A stretch of DNA of 64,000 nt, taken from the NCBI RefSeq assembly GCF_009915155.1, contig NZ_JAABLM010000002.1:62001-126000 (forward strand), in the 5' to 3' direction. Origin of the DNA: Flavobacterium ichthyis (lineage in GTDB: Bacteria > Bacteroidota > Bacteroidia > Flavobacteriales > Flavobacteriaceae). Of this stretch, positions 52,419 to 60,695 are shown one piece after another. Positions within the stretch are counted from its first letter, which is position 1. Every line of letters starts with the position of its first letter. The translations under genes and the position numbers were made by a program. A model generated the notes under the pieces. The model made no database searches. It was given only the letters and a program-made list of their open reading frames with translations, and was not told the DNA's origin.

Positions 52419-52571
52419 TTAAATAAATAAGGGAAAGCCGGATTCATCGTCAAAACCTTCCAATTCTTGTTCTTCATCATCAAAATTATCCATTTTTTCG
52501 ATAACAGTTTTTACGATAGTCGCAAACGCAAGTCCGACAATTCCAAGTAGTAAAAGGCTTTTCATTTTCAT
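52419..52571 (-). CDS. 50-residue membrane-anchored acidic peptide
   Basis: A small gene with ATG at 52571 (or MKSLLLL at 52565) and TAA at 52419-52421. The product starts with a hydrophobic helix (MKSLLLLGIVGLAFATIVKT) and ends in an acidic tail (DNFDDEEQELEGFDDESG, then FPLFI). It is probably a single-pass membrane peptide. It lies 28 bp upstream of the YtxH-like gene on the same strand, so the two may be an operon. No family recognised. Confidence 0.6.
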   Translation of the reverse strand: MKMKSLLLLGIVGLAFATIVKTVIEKMDNFDDEEQELEGFDDESGFPLFI

Positions 52572-52717
52572 AAACAAATTTTTTGTGGTTGAATATTTTT
52601 TTTATGAAGATACAATATTTATCTGCATCCATTTTAGCCTTTAATATAACTTTAGCAAATAAAGCCTGCCACTAAATCGATTGTTAAATTGAATAAAAAG
52701 AATTAAAAACAAAAAAA

Positions 52718-53809
52718 CTAAATGTGTTGCCACCATTTTTCACCTGCTTTTAAATCATCAAAGTCAATGATTTCTCCAATTTTTGGATGTACCAAATCTT
52801 GATTTTGTTTTTTGGCTTCTTCGCAAACGCGTATAATAGGTTCGTCCCAATCGTGGAATGCCAGTGCAAATTTCCCCCAATGCACCGGAAGTAATTTTTT
52901 AGCATTAAGATTTTTTGCTGCCAAAACGGTTTCTTCCGGCAACATGTGAATATATTTCCAGTCAGTATTATATTGACCTGCTTCTAATATAGCCAGATCA
53001 AACGGACCGAATTTTTTTCCAATGGTTTCAAAATGCGAATCAAATCCAGAATCTCCACCGATAAAAAGTTTTCTATTTGGCGTTTGCAAAACGTAAGAAC
53101 TCCAGAGCGTTCCGTTTCTTTTCAACCCCCTCCCTGAAAAATGTCGGGCTGGAACTGATGTGATTTTAAAATTTTCTTCGGGTGTGAACTCATCATCCCA
53201 ATTCATTTGAAATATTCTGTGTTTTTCAAAACCCCAATGTTCTAAATGTGCGGCAACACCAAGTGGACAAATAATATTTTTAACCTTGGTACGCATTTTG
53301 GTCAAGGTGTCAAAATCTAAATGATCCCAGTGGTCATGTGTGATAATTAAATAATTAATATCAGGAAAATCCTCGGCTTTAAAAATATGCGTTCCTTTAA
53401 AACCTTTGGAACCAACAGGCAAAGGCGAAACTGAATTACTAAAAACAGGATCTACCAAAAAAGTCCTTCCGCTAAGATTCATGAAATAGGATGAATGCCC
53501 AAACCATGCCAAGACATCTCTTGAATCATTTAAAGATTTTAAATTGCTTTTCAAATTGGGAATTTGACTTTCGGGAACTGCACGCTTATTTTTTGTAAAA
53601 AAAAATTTATAAAAAACTTTATAAATATTGGTATCTTCGGCAAATGATGGGGTGAACGACTGATTTTGAAATTGTGTCCCTTTATAATTATCTAACTTCG
53701 AAAACCTTAATTTTAAAGCAGCAGAAGGCGATGCGCCAAACTTTGGATGATTCATAAAAAGAAAAACACCCACAATTATAAAGATTAGAGAAACCAAGAA
53801 AAATGTCAT
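52718..53809 (-). CDS. Metallo-beta-lactamase-fold hydrolase, NAPE-PLD/UlaG-like, membrane-anchored
   Basis: 363 residues. An N-terminal helix (MTFFLVSLIFIIVGVFLFM) anchors the protein. WFGHSSYFMNLSGRTFLVDPVFS, THDHWDHLD (HxHxDH), GGDSGFDSHFETIGK and LPVHWGKFALAFHDWDEP form the binuclear zinc site of the NAPE-PLD/UlaG branch. Its substrate is probably a phospholipid or a lactone-like molecule in the envelope. It is transcribed alone, toward the 50-residue gene. Confidence 0.9.
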   Translation of the reverse strand: MTFFLVSLIFIIVGVFLFMNHPKFGASPSAALKLRFSKLDNYKGTQFQNQSFTPSFAEDTNIYKVFYKFFFTKNKRAVPESQIPNLKSNLKSLNDSRDVLAWFGHSSYFMNLSGRTFLVDPVFSNSVSPLPVGSKGFKGTHIFKAEDFPDINYLIITHDHWDHLDFDTLTKMRTKVKNIICPLGVAAHLEHWGFEKHRIFQMNWDDEFTPEENFKITSVPARHFSGRGLKRNGTLWSSYVLQTPNRKLFIGGDSGFDSHFETIGKKFGPFDLAILEAGQYNTDWKYIHMLPEETVLAAKNLNAKKLLPVHWGKFALAFHDWDEPIIRVCEEAKKQNQDLVHPKIGEIIDFDDLKAGEKWWQHI

Positions 53810-53976
53810 AAAGATCTATGAAGTATTAAAGTGAATCGTCAAAGCTATTTTAAAAATTTCAGCAAACCTTTTTTATTAAGAAAATATTTAACATTCGTTT
53901 ACAAAAATTAATCTGCAATTAAGATATTAACTTCGTATTTTAGTGTAAAATTTACAATTGAAATAAAATATTTACA

Positions 53977-54282
53977 ATGAATGATAATTATAAAAATATA
54001 GTAGATGCTTTAATTAAAGAAGGTTTTATAGAATCTGAAAAGCATATAAAAAACTTAGGAAGCAAACTTGATTTTAAGATTACACAATATTCTTTAAATA
54101 CATCTTTAAGCTTTAAATTTCACAACAGTGAAGAATTTATTTCTTTTCTAAATTTTTCAAATCCAGACGAATTAGACCGTGAAAAAATCAGTTTAATCAA
54201 CGCTTCAATCATGGAACAAGGATTAAACCCTAATGATTTTTTCTACGTTAATTTTTATAAAAAAGAGGTCAACGAATTATAA
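53977..54282 (+). CDS. Small conserved protein of unknown function
   Basis: 101 residues, soluble, with no signal peptide. It has a mixed alpha/beta pattern (FIESEKHIKNLGSKLDFKITQYSLNTSLSFKF, EEFISFLNFSNPDELDREKISLINASIMEQGLNPNDFFYVNFYK). I do not recognise the family. It precedes rdgB by 12 bp on the same strand and is probably cotranscribed with it. Confidence 0.7.
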   Translation: MNDNYKNIVDALIKEGFIESEKHIKNLGSKLDFKITQYSLNTSLSFKFHNSEEFISFLNFSNPDELDREKISLINASIMEQGLNPNDFFYVNFYKKEVNEL

Positions 54283-54294
54283 TCAATTTCAACT

Positions 54295-54867
54295 ATGAAA
54301 CTAGTTTTTGCCTCTCATAATCCAAATAAAATAATAGAAATTAAAGCGTTGCTTCCGCAAAATTTTGAAATTTTGAGTTTAGATGATATTGGCTGTCACG
54401 ATGAAATTCCTGAAACCGCTGACACGATTGAAGGAAATGCCCTTTTAAAAGCTAATTTCGTGGCCACGCATTATGGTTTAGATTGTTTCGCAGACGATTC
54501 TGGCTTAGAAGTGGATGCATTAAATGGAGCTCCAGGGGTTTTTTCGGCACGATATGCGGGAAATCAAAAAAATTCTCAAGACAATAACAAAAAACTTTTA
54601 CAAGAAATGCAAGGTAAAAGTAATCGAAAAGCTAATTTTAAGACAGTTATTGCCTTGAATCTTAAAGGGGAAAATTATCTTTTTACCGGGATTGTGAACG
54701 GAAAAATTGCATTAGAGCAGAGAGGAATTCATGGTTTTGGGTACGATCCTGTGTTCGAGCCAGAAGGATTTTCCTACACTTTTGCCGAAATTTCCGCAAC
54801 GGAAAAAGCAAAAATAAGCCATCGAGCTCGGGCGGTTACACAACTCATTGCTTTTTTAAAAAACTAA
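54295..54867 (+). CDS. rdgB: XTP/dITP diphosphatase (non-canonical purine NTPase)
   Basis: 190 residues, the standard Ham1/RdgB length. The N-terminus SHNPNKIIEIKALL binds the nucleotide; FADDSGLEVDALNGAPGVFSARYAG is the catalytic core with the metal-binding acids; GFGYDPVFEPEG and SHRARAV complete the active site. It hydrolyses dITP, XTP and related nucleotides to protect DNA from deaminated bases. It is coupled to the small gene 12 bp upstream; a DEAD-box helicase gene with its own promoter follows. Confidence 0.97.
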   Translation: MKLVFASHNPNKIIEIKALLPQNFEILSLDDIGCHDEIPETADTIEGNALLKANFVATHYGLDCFADDSGLEVDALNGAPGVFSARYAGNQKNSQDNNKKLLQEMQGKSNRKANFKTVIALNLKGENYLFTGIVNGKIALEQRGIHGFGYDPVFEPEGFSYTFAEISATEKAKISHRARAVTQLIAFLKN

Positions 54868-54938
54868 CTTACTGATTTTCAAATAATAATTAAAAAATAA
54901 AGTTCAAATTTCTGTTAGCTTTTCTCACTAATTCAACG

Positions 54939-54946
54939 TACCTTTG
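54939..54946 (+). promoter_or_regulatory. -7 box of the second helicase gene
   Basis: TACCTTTG matches TAnnTTTG, 21 bp before the ATG at 54968. It overlaps the upstream in-frame ATG at 54944 and so supports the later start. Confidence 0.55.
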
Positions 54947-54967
54947 CACCCAATTTTAAATAACTTT

Positions 54968-56833
54968 ATGAATAAATTTGAACAATTAGGATTGAGTGAG
55001 TCGCTGCAGAGGGCGATTTTAGATCTAGGATTTGAAAGTCCGACGGAGGTGCAGGAAAAGGCGATTCCCCTATTATTGGCGCAAGATACAGATATGGTTG
55101 CGTTAGCACAAACAGGAACCGGAAAAACCGCAGCATTTGGTTTTCCATTGATCCAAAAAATTGATGCTAACAACAGAAATACACAAGCTTTGGTGTTGTC
55201 ACCAACTCGCGAACTTTGTTTGCAAATTACAAACGAATTAAAAAATTATTCGAAGTACGAAAAAGGAATCAACGTAGTTGCCATTTACGGTGGCGCAAGC
55301 ATTACAGAGCAAGCCAGAGAAATTAAAAGAGGTGCTCAAATTGTGGTAGCCACCCCAGGAAGAATGCAAGACATGATTAACAGAGGATTAGTGGATATTT
55401 CTCAAATTAGTCACTGTATTTTAGATGAAGCAGACGAAATGCTAAACATGGGTTTTTATGAAGATATTGTAAACATTTTGGCTACTTCTCCAGACGATAA
55501 AAATACCTGGTTATTTTCGGCAACGATGCCACAAGAAGTTGCCCGAATTGCAAAACAATTCATGGCAGAACCATTGGAAATCACCGTAGGAACCAAAAAT
55601 TCTGGTTCTAAAACGGTGTCGCACGAATTTTATTTGGTAAATGCTAGAGACCGTTACGAAGCCTTAAAAAGATTGGCAGATGCTAACCCAGATATTTTCT
55701 CAGTAGTTTTTTGCCGAACCAAAAGAGACACACAAGCCGTTGCCGAAAAATTAATTGAAGACGGTTACAGTGCCGCAGCTTTACACGGAGATTTGTCACA
55801 AGCCCAAAGAGATGGCGTGATGAAATCTTTCCGAGGAAGACAAATTCAAATGTTAGTCGCCACTGATGTTGCCGCTCGTGGAATCGATGTGGACAATGTA
55901 ACACACGTGATCAATTACCAACTTCCGGATGAGGTAGAAACTTATAACCACCGTTCAGGTAGAACAGGTCGTGCAGGAAAATTAGGAACTTCAATTGTTA
56001 TTGTTACCAAAAGTGAATTGAGAAAAATTTCGGCAATTGAAAGAATCATCAAACAAAAATTTGAAGAAAAATCAATTCCTTCAGGCATTGAAATCTGCGA
56101 AATTCAGTTACTTCACTTGGCTAACAAAATCAAGGATACCGAAGTTGACCACGAGATTGACACCTATCTTCCTGCAATTACTGATGTACTGGAAGATCTA
56201 ACTAAAGAAGAATTAATTAAAAAAATGGTTTCGGTAGAATTTAACCGTTTTATTAATTATTACAAAAAAACCCGCGATTTATCAACACAATCCGCTGGTG
56301 ATAGAAGTGAAAGCAGAAACGAAAAAGCGGATTCTGGACAAGTACGTTATTTTGTAAACATCGGTTCAAGAGATGATTTTGATTGGATGTCTTTAAAAGA
56401 TTTCCTAAAAGAAACCTTAGATTTAGGAAGAGATGACGTATTTAAAGTAGATGTAAAAGAAGGATTTTCTTTCTTTAATACTGATGCAGAACATACTGAT
56501 AAAGTAATGGAAATCCTAAACGGAATGGTTCTCGAAGGAAGAAAAATTAACGTTGAAATTTCTAAAAATGACGGTGGCGGACGAAACAGTTCTAGACGTG
56601 ATCATAACAATAGAGGAAGATCTGGCGAAAGAAGTGGCGGTTTCCGTGGTGAAAGAAGTGGAACTTCAAGACGAGAAGGTGGTTTTAGATCCGAAAGAAA
56701 TTCGGGTTCTGAAAGAAATTCAAGACGAAGCGAAAGTTTCTCTAACGAAAGACCAAGACGTGAAGCAGGTTTTTCTGAAAGAACACCAAGACGTTCAGAA
56801 ACCACACGCTCAAAAAGACCAAGAAGAAGCTAA
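54968..56833 (+). CDS. DEAD-box RNA helicase of the DeaD/CsdA type
   Basis: 621 residues from MNKFEQLGLSESL. Q motif FESPTEVQEKA, motif I AQTGTGKT, Ia SPTRELCLQ, Ib ATPGRM, motif II LDEADEML (canonical DEAD), motif III SAT, motif VI HRSGRTGR. A DbpA-like RNA-binding domain lies at about 460-545 (YFVNIGSRDDFDWMSLKDFLKE), and the tail is rich in RS/RGG-like repeats (GERSGGFRGERSGTSRREGG). It unwinds RNA during ribosome assembly or cold adaptation, in the cytoplasm. Confidence 0.97.
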   Translation: MNKFEQLGLSESLQRAILDLGFESPTEVQEKAIPLLLAQDTDMVALAQTGTGKTAAFGFPLIQKIDANNRNTQALVLSPTRELCLQITNELKNYSKYEKGINVVAIYGGASITEQAREIKRGAQIVVATPGRMQDMINRGLVDISQISHCILDEADEMLNMGFYEDIVNILATSPDDKNTWLFSATMPQEVARIAKQFMAEPLEITVGTKNSGSKTVSHEFYLVNARDRYEALKRLADANPDIFSVVFCRTKRDTQAVAEKLIEDGYSAAALHGDLSQAQRDGVMKSFRGRQIQMLVATDVAARGIDVDNVTHVINYQLPDEVETYNHRSGRTGRAGKLGTSIVIVTKSELRKISAIERIIKQKFEEKSIPSGIEICEIQLLHLANKIKDTEVDHEIDTYLPAITDVLEDLTKEELIKKMVSVEFNRFINYYKKTRDLSTQSAGDRSESRNEKADSGQVRYFVNIGSRDDFDWMSLKDFLKETLDLGRDDVFKVDVKEGFSFFNTDAEHTDKVMEILNGMVLEGRKINVEISKNDGGGRNSSRRDHNNRGRSGERSGGFRGERSGTSRREGGFRSERNSGSERNSRRSESFSNERPRREAGFSERTPRRSETTRSKRPRRS

Positions 56834-56921
56834 CACATTTAGTTAATTTTCTTATAAATCCTACTATTACTGCAAAATATCTTAAAGAGTTTTACTACTT
56901 TTAGCGCTTCATAATAAGCCA

Positions 56922-57671
56922 ATGAGATATTTTGCAGTTTTCTTTTTCCTCCTCGTTTCTGGCATTGCCTTTGCCCAAAACGAAAAAGTTTCGGCAACTA
57001 TAATTAATGACATTACCTTACTTCCTATTGCCGAGGTAAGTATTATCAACATCAACAAAGTAAAAGGAACAACCAGTAATGGCGTGGGTTACTTTGATAT
57101 TGCTGCAGAAGTGAACGATACACTTCATATTTCTACCCTAGGTTACAAATCCATAAAAGTTAGGGTAACGAATGACTGGTTTAAAACTAAAAGCACCAAA
57201 ATTAAAATGACCGAAAAAGCTTATGCTTTACCCGAAGTTGTAGTAAACCAATATCAGCTAACCGGTTATTTACAAATTGATTACAAAATTATTCCGCTTA
57301 CGCAAAATACACGCTACAGCATTTCTGGTTTAAATCATGGCTACGAAGTTTCTAATAACGGAATCTCCCGCGTGATGGGATCGCTTTTTAACCCCGCAGA
57401 TGCATTGCACAATTTCTTCGGAAAAAAACCTACCGAACTTAGAAGGTTAAAAGAAATGAAAAAAGACGATGCCGTGAAAAATGTTTTGGCCTCAAAATTT
57501 GATCGTGAAACCCTTGGAGCATTGTTAGGCGTTTCGCCAAAAGAAATCGCCGAAATCTTAGAACGATGTAACTATTCGGAAACATTTATCACTACTGCCA
57601 ACGATTTGCAAATCATGGATGCCATCAACGAATGTTACGAAGAATACCGAATTTTAAAGGGCAAAAGATAA
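56922..57671 (+). CDS. Exported protein with a carboxypeptidase regulatory-like domain
   Basis: 249 residues with a signal peptide (MRYFAVFFFLLVSGIAFAQ). The N-terminal half is a CarbopepD_reg_2 domain (VSATIINDITLLPIAEVSIININKVKGTTSNGVGYFDIAAEVNDTLHISTLGYKS), as found at the start of TonB-dependent transporters. No barrel follows; the C-terminal half is helical (RRLKEMKKDDAVKNVLASKFDRETLGALLGVSPKEIAEILERC). Such proteins are common in Bacteroidota and their role is unknown. It converges with trmH. Confidence 0.85.
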   Translation: MRYFAVFFFLLVSGIAFAQNEKVSATIINDITLLPIAEVSIININKVKGTTSNGVGYFDIAAEVNDTLHISTLGYKSIKVRVTNDWFKTKSTKIKMTEKAYALPEVVVNQYQLTGYLQIDYKIIPLTQNTRYSISGLNHGYEVSNNGISRVMGSLFNPADALHNFFGKKPTELRRLKEMKKDDAVKNVLASKFDRETLGALLGVSPKEIAEILERCNYSETFITTANDLQIMDAINECYEEYRILKGKR

Positions 57672-57700
57672 TAGCGTTTTGCTATAAACTAAAAAAAATA

Positions 57701-58372
57701 TTACCCAAAAGTCTCCAAATACCGCTGATTCACACTTTCGAAATTTTTTATCGAGGCTTTTGTCCATTGTAAACGCAAATTAAAAATTTCTTCCTCGGTC
57801 AATTTCCACTCAACATTAGATTTTCGCAACCTCGAAGTCAAATTTTGCAACACAATTGCTGCCGAAACCGAAATATTCAAGCTTTCGGTAAAACCCGCCA
57901 TAGGAATTTTTAAAAACCCGTCAGCAGCATCCATAACTTCGCCGGACAAACCATGTCTTTCTGTTCCAAAAAAAATTGCCGACCGCTTGGTGATATCAAA
58001 ATCATCTAAAAAACAAGAATCATTATGAGGCGTTGTTGCTATAATTTGATAACCTTCCGCTTTTATTTTGGCAATACAATCCGCATTAGAATTATATCTG
58101 TGAATATTGACCCATTTTTGAGCACCCATAGCAATTTCCGTGTCGATTTTTTTTCCAAATTTTTCCTCCACAACGTGTAAATTTTGCACTCCAAAAACCT
58201 CACAACTCCTCATCACCGCTGAAGTATTATGCAATTGATATACATCTTCAATTGCCACCGAAAAATGATTGGTCCTGTTTTGAAGCACTTTTAAAAATTT
58301 TTCTTTTCGGCTATCTGTAATAAAATCTTGTAAATAATTAAAATAATGAAGTTTATCAGTAAAATCTTTCAT
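57701..58372 (-). CDS. trmH: tRNA/rRNA 2'-O-methyltransferase, TrmH (SPOUT) family
   Basis: 223 residues from the ATG at 58372; a TTG one codon upstream is less likely. The SPOUT motifs are SAVMRSCEVFGVQNLHVVE (motif 1), AIFFGTERHGLS (motif 2) and IPMAGFTESLNISVSAAIVLQ (motif 3), which forms the deep trefoil knot that binds S-adenosylmethionine. The N-terminal extension is that of TrmH, which methylates G18 of tRNA, but other targets are possible. It is divergent from the ECF sigma factor gene. Confidence 0.93.
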   Translation of the reverse strand: MKDFTDKLHYFNYLQDFITDSRKEKFLKVLQNRTNHFSVAIEDVYQLHNTSAVMRSCEVFGVQNLHVVEEKFGKKIDTEIAMGAQKWVNIHRYNSNADCIAKIKAEGYQIIATTPHNDSCFLDDFDITKRSAIFFGTERHGLSGEVMDAADGFLKIPMAGFTESLNISVSAAIVLQNLTSRLRKSNVEWKLTEEEIFNLRLQWTKASIKNFESVNQRYLETFG

Positions 58373-58427
58373 CAAAAAATGGTTTTTTGAAAAATGTTTA
58401 TTAATTTGGTGAAACTAAATAAATAAT

Positions 58428-58958
58428 ATGACACAGGAAGACCTGCTACCACAAATTTACAAAAAAGACGACAGAGCTTTTACACTATTATACGATATGT
58501 ATTCTAAAAGTCTCTATGCCGTAATCCACAACCTCATTAGCGATACTGAAGAAGCCGAAGACGCACTTCAGGAAACCTTTGTAAAAATCTGGAAAAACAT
58601 CGATTCTTACAATGAAAGTAAAGGAAGGTTTTACACTTGGATTGTAAACATTGCCAGAAATACTGCAATTGACAAATTACGCTCTAAAGGTTTTAACAAT
58701 AGCAGAAAAAACCTTTCCTCTGACAATTTCGTACATCTCTTAGACGACACCAACAAACTCACACAAAAAATCGATACAATAGGTATCAAAGAATTTATCA
58801 AAAAATTAAAACCAAAATGCATTCGCATTATTGATTTACTATTTTTTAAAGGTTACACACAACAGGAAGCGGCAGATGAACTTGAGATTCCATTAGGAAC
58901 CGTAAAAACTCAAAACCGCACCTGCATTAATGATTTACGAAATTTTTTAGGAGTATAA
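58428..58958 (+). CDS. ECF sigma factor (SigK-like) with adjacent anti-sigma
   Basis: 176 residues with regions 2 and 4. Region 2: LLYDMYSKSLYAVIHNLISDTEEAEDALQETFVKIWKNI and FYTWIVNIARNTAIDKLRS; region 4: LLFFKGYTQQEAADELEIPLGTVKTQNRTCINDLRNFL. It is followed without spacing by a RskA-type anti-sigma factor gene, the usual arrangement of the SigK-RskA class, in which the anti-sigma factor holds the sigma at the membrane. Target genes are unknown; the fasciclin genes at 0.5-1.8 kb are candidates by analogy only. Confidence 0.97.
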   Translation: MTQEDLLPQIYKKDDRAFTLLYDMYSKSLYAVIHNLISDTEEAEDALQETFVKIWKNIDSYNESKGRFYTWIVNIARNTAIDKLRSKGFNNSRKNLSSDNFVHLLDDTNKLTQKIDTIGIKEFIKKLKPKCIRIIDLLFFKGYTQQEAADELEIPLGTVKTQNRTCINDLRNFLGV

Positions 58959-59741
58959 ATGAACAATCAAGAATACATAGAATCAGGATTACTTGAGCTT
59001 TACGTTTTCGGACTACTAGACGAAACGCAAACAGCCGAAATTTCCCGATTGTCACAAACCGAACCCCAAATTCAAGCCGAAATTGTGTCAATCGAAAAAG
59101 CCATCATCAACCTTTCCGAAAGCATGTCGCCGTTTTTATCTCATAAAAACTATGGTAAAATTCGCGAAGCATTGCTTATCAAGCATAAGGTTCACGACAT
59201 TAAACCCAAAACCAACATTTTCAATTTTATCGGTTGGGCTGCAGCAGCCGCATTACTTATTGGCATTGGCGTTCAATACATTTCTCTGCAAAATAAAAAC
59301 GAGCAAATCGAACAAATTACCGCCAATAACGAAAAAATCAATAACGAACTCATCCAATCCAAACTCGAAAATCAAACGAGCCAAACCGCTGTTGCCGTTT
59401 TGCGCGACACCGCAAATACCGTCGTAACCCTTGCCGGACAAGAAGTTTCGCCAAAATCTCAGGCCAAAATATATTGGAACAAACAATCCAAAACCGTTTA
59501 TGTTGACGCGTCAAAATTACCAACTCCTCCAAAAGGCATGGAATACCAGGTTTGGTCGCTCAAGCTCGATCCTTTAACGCCAACAAGCATCGGAATGTTG
59601 CAAAAATTTGAAGAAAACGGAACCAAAATTTTCAAAGTCGAAAACGCCACCGAAGCACAAGCCTTCGGAATCACACTCGAACCAGCTGGCGGAAGCGCCA
59701 CGCCAACACTCGAGCAATTATACACTTTAGGAAAAGCATAA
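58959..59741 (+). CDS. RskA-family membrane anti-sigma factor
   Basis: 260 residues. The N-terminal cytoplasmic domain (1-90, YIESGLLELYVFGLLDETQTAEI) binds the sigma factor, without the zinc-binding cysteines. One membrane helix follows (FIGWAAAAALLIGIGVQYI), then a coiled coil, and the periplasmic C-terminal domain is RskA-like: PTPPKGMEYQVWSLKLDPLTPTSIGML and ITLEPAGGSATPTLEQLYTLG. Regulated proteolysis of such proteins releases the sigma factor. Its start codon directly follows the sigma stop codon. Confidence 0.95.
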   Translation: MNNQEYIESGLLELYVFGLLDETQTAEISRLSQTEPQIQAEIVSIEKAIINLSESMSPFLSHKNYGKIREALLIKHKVHDIKPKTNIFNFIGWAAAAALLIGIGVQYISLQNKNEQIEQITANNEKINNELIQSKLENQTSQTAVAVLRDTANTVVTLAGQEVSPKSQAKIYWNKQSKTVYVDASKLPTPPKGMEYQVWSLKLDPLTPTSIGMLQKFEENGTKIFKVENATEAQAFGITLEPAGGSATPTLEQLYTLGKA

Positions 59742-59747
59742 AAATTT

Positions 59748-59890
59748 TTGGGAGCGAAACATCAGTGATTTTTAACAATCGTCCGTTCCCGCCATTTTCC
59801 AGAGATTCCGCTCCAAAAAAAGGAGCGGAATGCTCTTCCCTACTGTCGGGGCTAATTGAAAATCTTGAGGCATTTTTGGAAACTTTTGGC
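59748..59890 (+). repeat. Dispersed intergenic palindromic element, copy G
   Basis: It begins TTTGGGAGCGAAACATCAG, contains CGTTCCCGCCATTTTCC, and ends TCGGGGCTAATTGAAAATC and TTGAGGCATTTTTGGAAACT. The tail is very close to that of copy A. The centre is a perfect hairpin ATTCCGCTCC-A7-GGAGCGGAAT (59805-59831). The element runs into a false N-terminal extension of the sirtuin reading frame. Confidence 0.8.
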
Positions 59891-59909
59891 TAAAAAAAAA
59901 CAACAAAAC

Positions 59910-60599
59910 ATGAAAAATTTAGTGGTACTTTCTGGAGCAGGAATCAGTGCCGAAAGTGGTATCAAAACCTTCCGCGATGCCGATGGATTGTGGGAAGGTC
60001 ACAATGTAATGGAGGTAGCATCGCCTCAAGGCTGGAAAAAAAATCCGGAGTTAGTTTTAGACTTTTATAATCAAAGACGACGCCAACTCAAAACCGTCAT
60101 TCCCAACGAAGCTCACAAGATTTTAGCGCAACTCCAACAATTTTTCAATGTCAAAATCATCACCCAAAACGTTGATGACTTACACGAACGCGCCGGAAGC
60201 CAAAACGTTTTACACCTTCATGGCGAATTACTCAAAGCCCGAAGCATCGCCAACGAAAATAAAATTTTAGATTGGCAAGACGATATTAAAATTAACGACA
60301 AAGACGAAAACGGTCACCAAATTCGGCCGCATATCGTATGGTTTGGCGAAATGGTTCCTGCTTTGCAAGAAGCCGCTGTTACCATGACTTCTGCCGATAT
60401 TGTGATTATTATTGGAACTTCCATGCAAGTTTATCCTGCTGCCGGATTAATTGATTATGCTCCAACCAATATTCCGGTTTACTATATTGATTTGAATCCT
60501 GCAAAAATATACGGAAGCCAGCATCACATCGAAATTATTGCCAAAACTGCTTCTGCCGGAATGAAGGATTTGAAAGAAATTTTAATTCAAAAAAAATAA
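59910..60599 (+). CDS. cobB: NAD-dependent protein deacylase (sirtuin, CobB type)
   Basis: 229 residues from MKNLVVLSGAGISAESG; the frame continues 18 codons upstream, but this is repeat copy G. GAGISAESGIKTFRDADGLW binds NAD, TQNVDDLHERAG follows, and HLHGE contains the catalytic histidine (H104). Y53 and R56 (FYNQRRR) form the Y-x-x-R motif of class III sirtuins that prefer succinyl or malonyl lysine. The usual zinc cysteines are absent: no cysteine occurs between HLHGE and HIVWFGEMVP. Family members lacking zinc are known to keep activity in some cases. Confidence 0.95.
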   Translation: MKNLVVLSGAGISAESGIKTFRDADGLWEGHNVMEVASPQGWKKNPELVLDFYNQRRRQLKTVIPNEAHKILAQLQQFFNVKIITQNVDDLHERAGSQNVLHLHGELLKARSIANENKILDWQDDIKINDKDENGHQIRPHIVWFGEMVPALQEAAVTMTSADIVIIIGTSMQVYPAAGLIDYAPTNIPVYYIDLNPAKIYGSQHHIEIIAKTASAGMKDLKEILIQKK

Positions 60600-60666
60600 T
60601 TTTCACCAAAATTCAACTCGAGAAAAAACAATCGTGCTGTTGCTTTTTCACTTCGCTGAGAAAAAG

Positions 60667-60674
60667 TATATTTG
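60667..60674 (+). promoter_or_regulatory. -7 box of purB
   Basis: TATATTTG matches TAnnTTTG, 21 bp before the ATG at 60696. It covers the upstream TTG and so supports the ATG start. Confidence 0.55.
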
Positions 60675-60695
60675 CTTTTTCAACATCACAACACC

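Noticed and set aside
59856..59909. 18 extra N-terminal codons of the sirtuin
   Set aside because: They are the tail of repeat copy G, and the NAD-binding motif starts directly after the later methionine.
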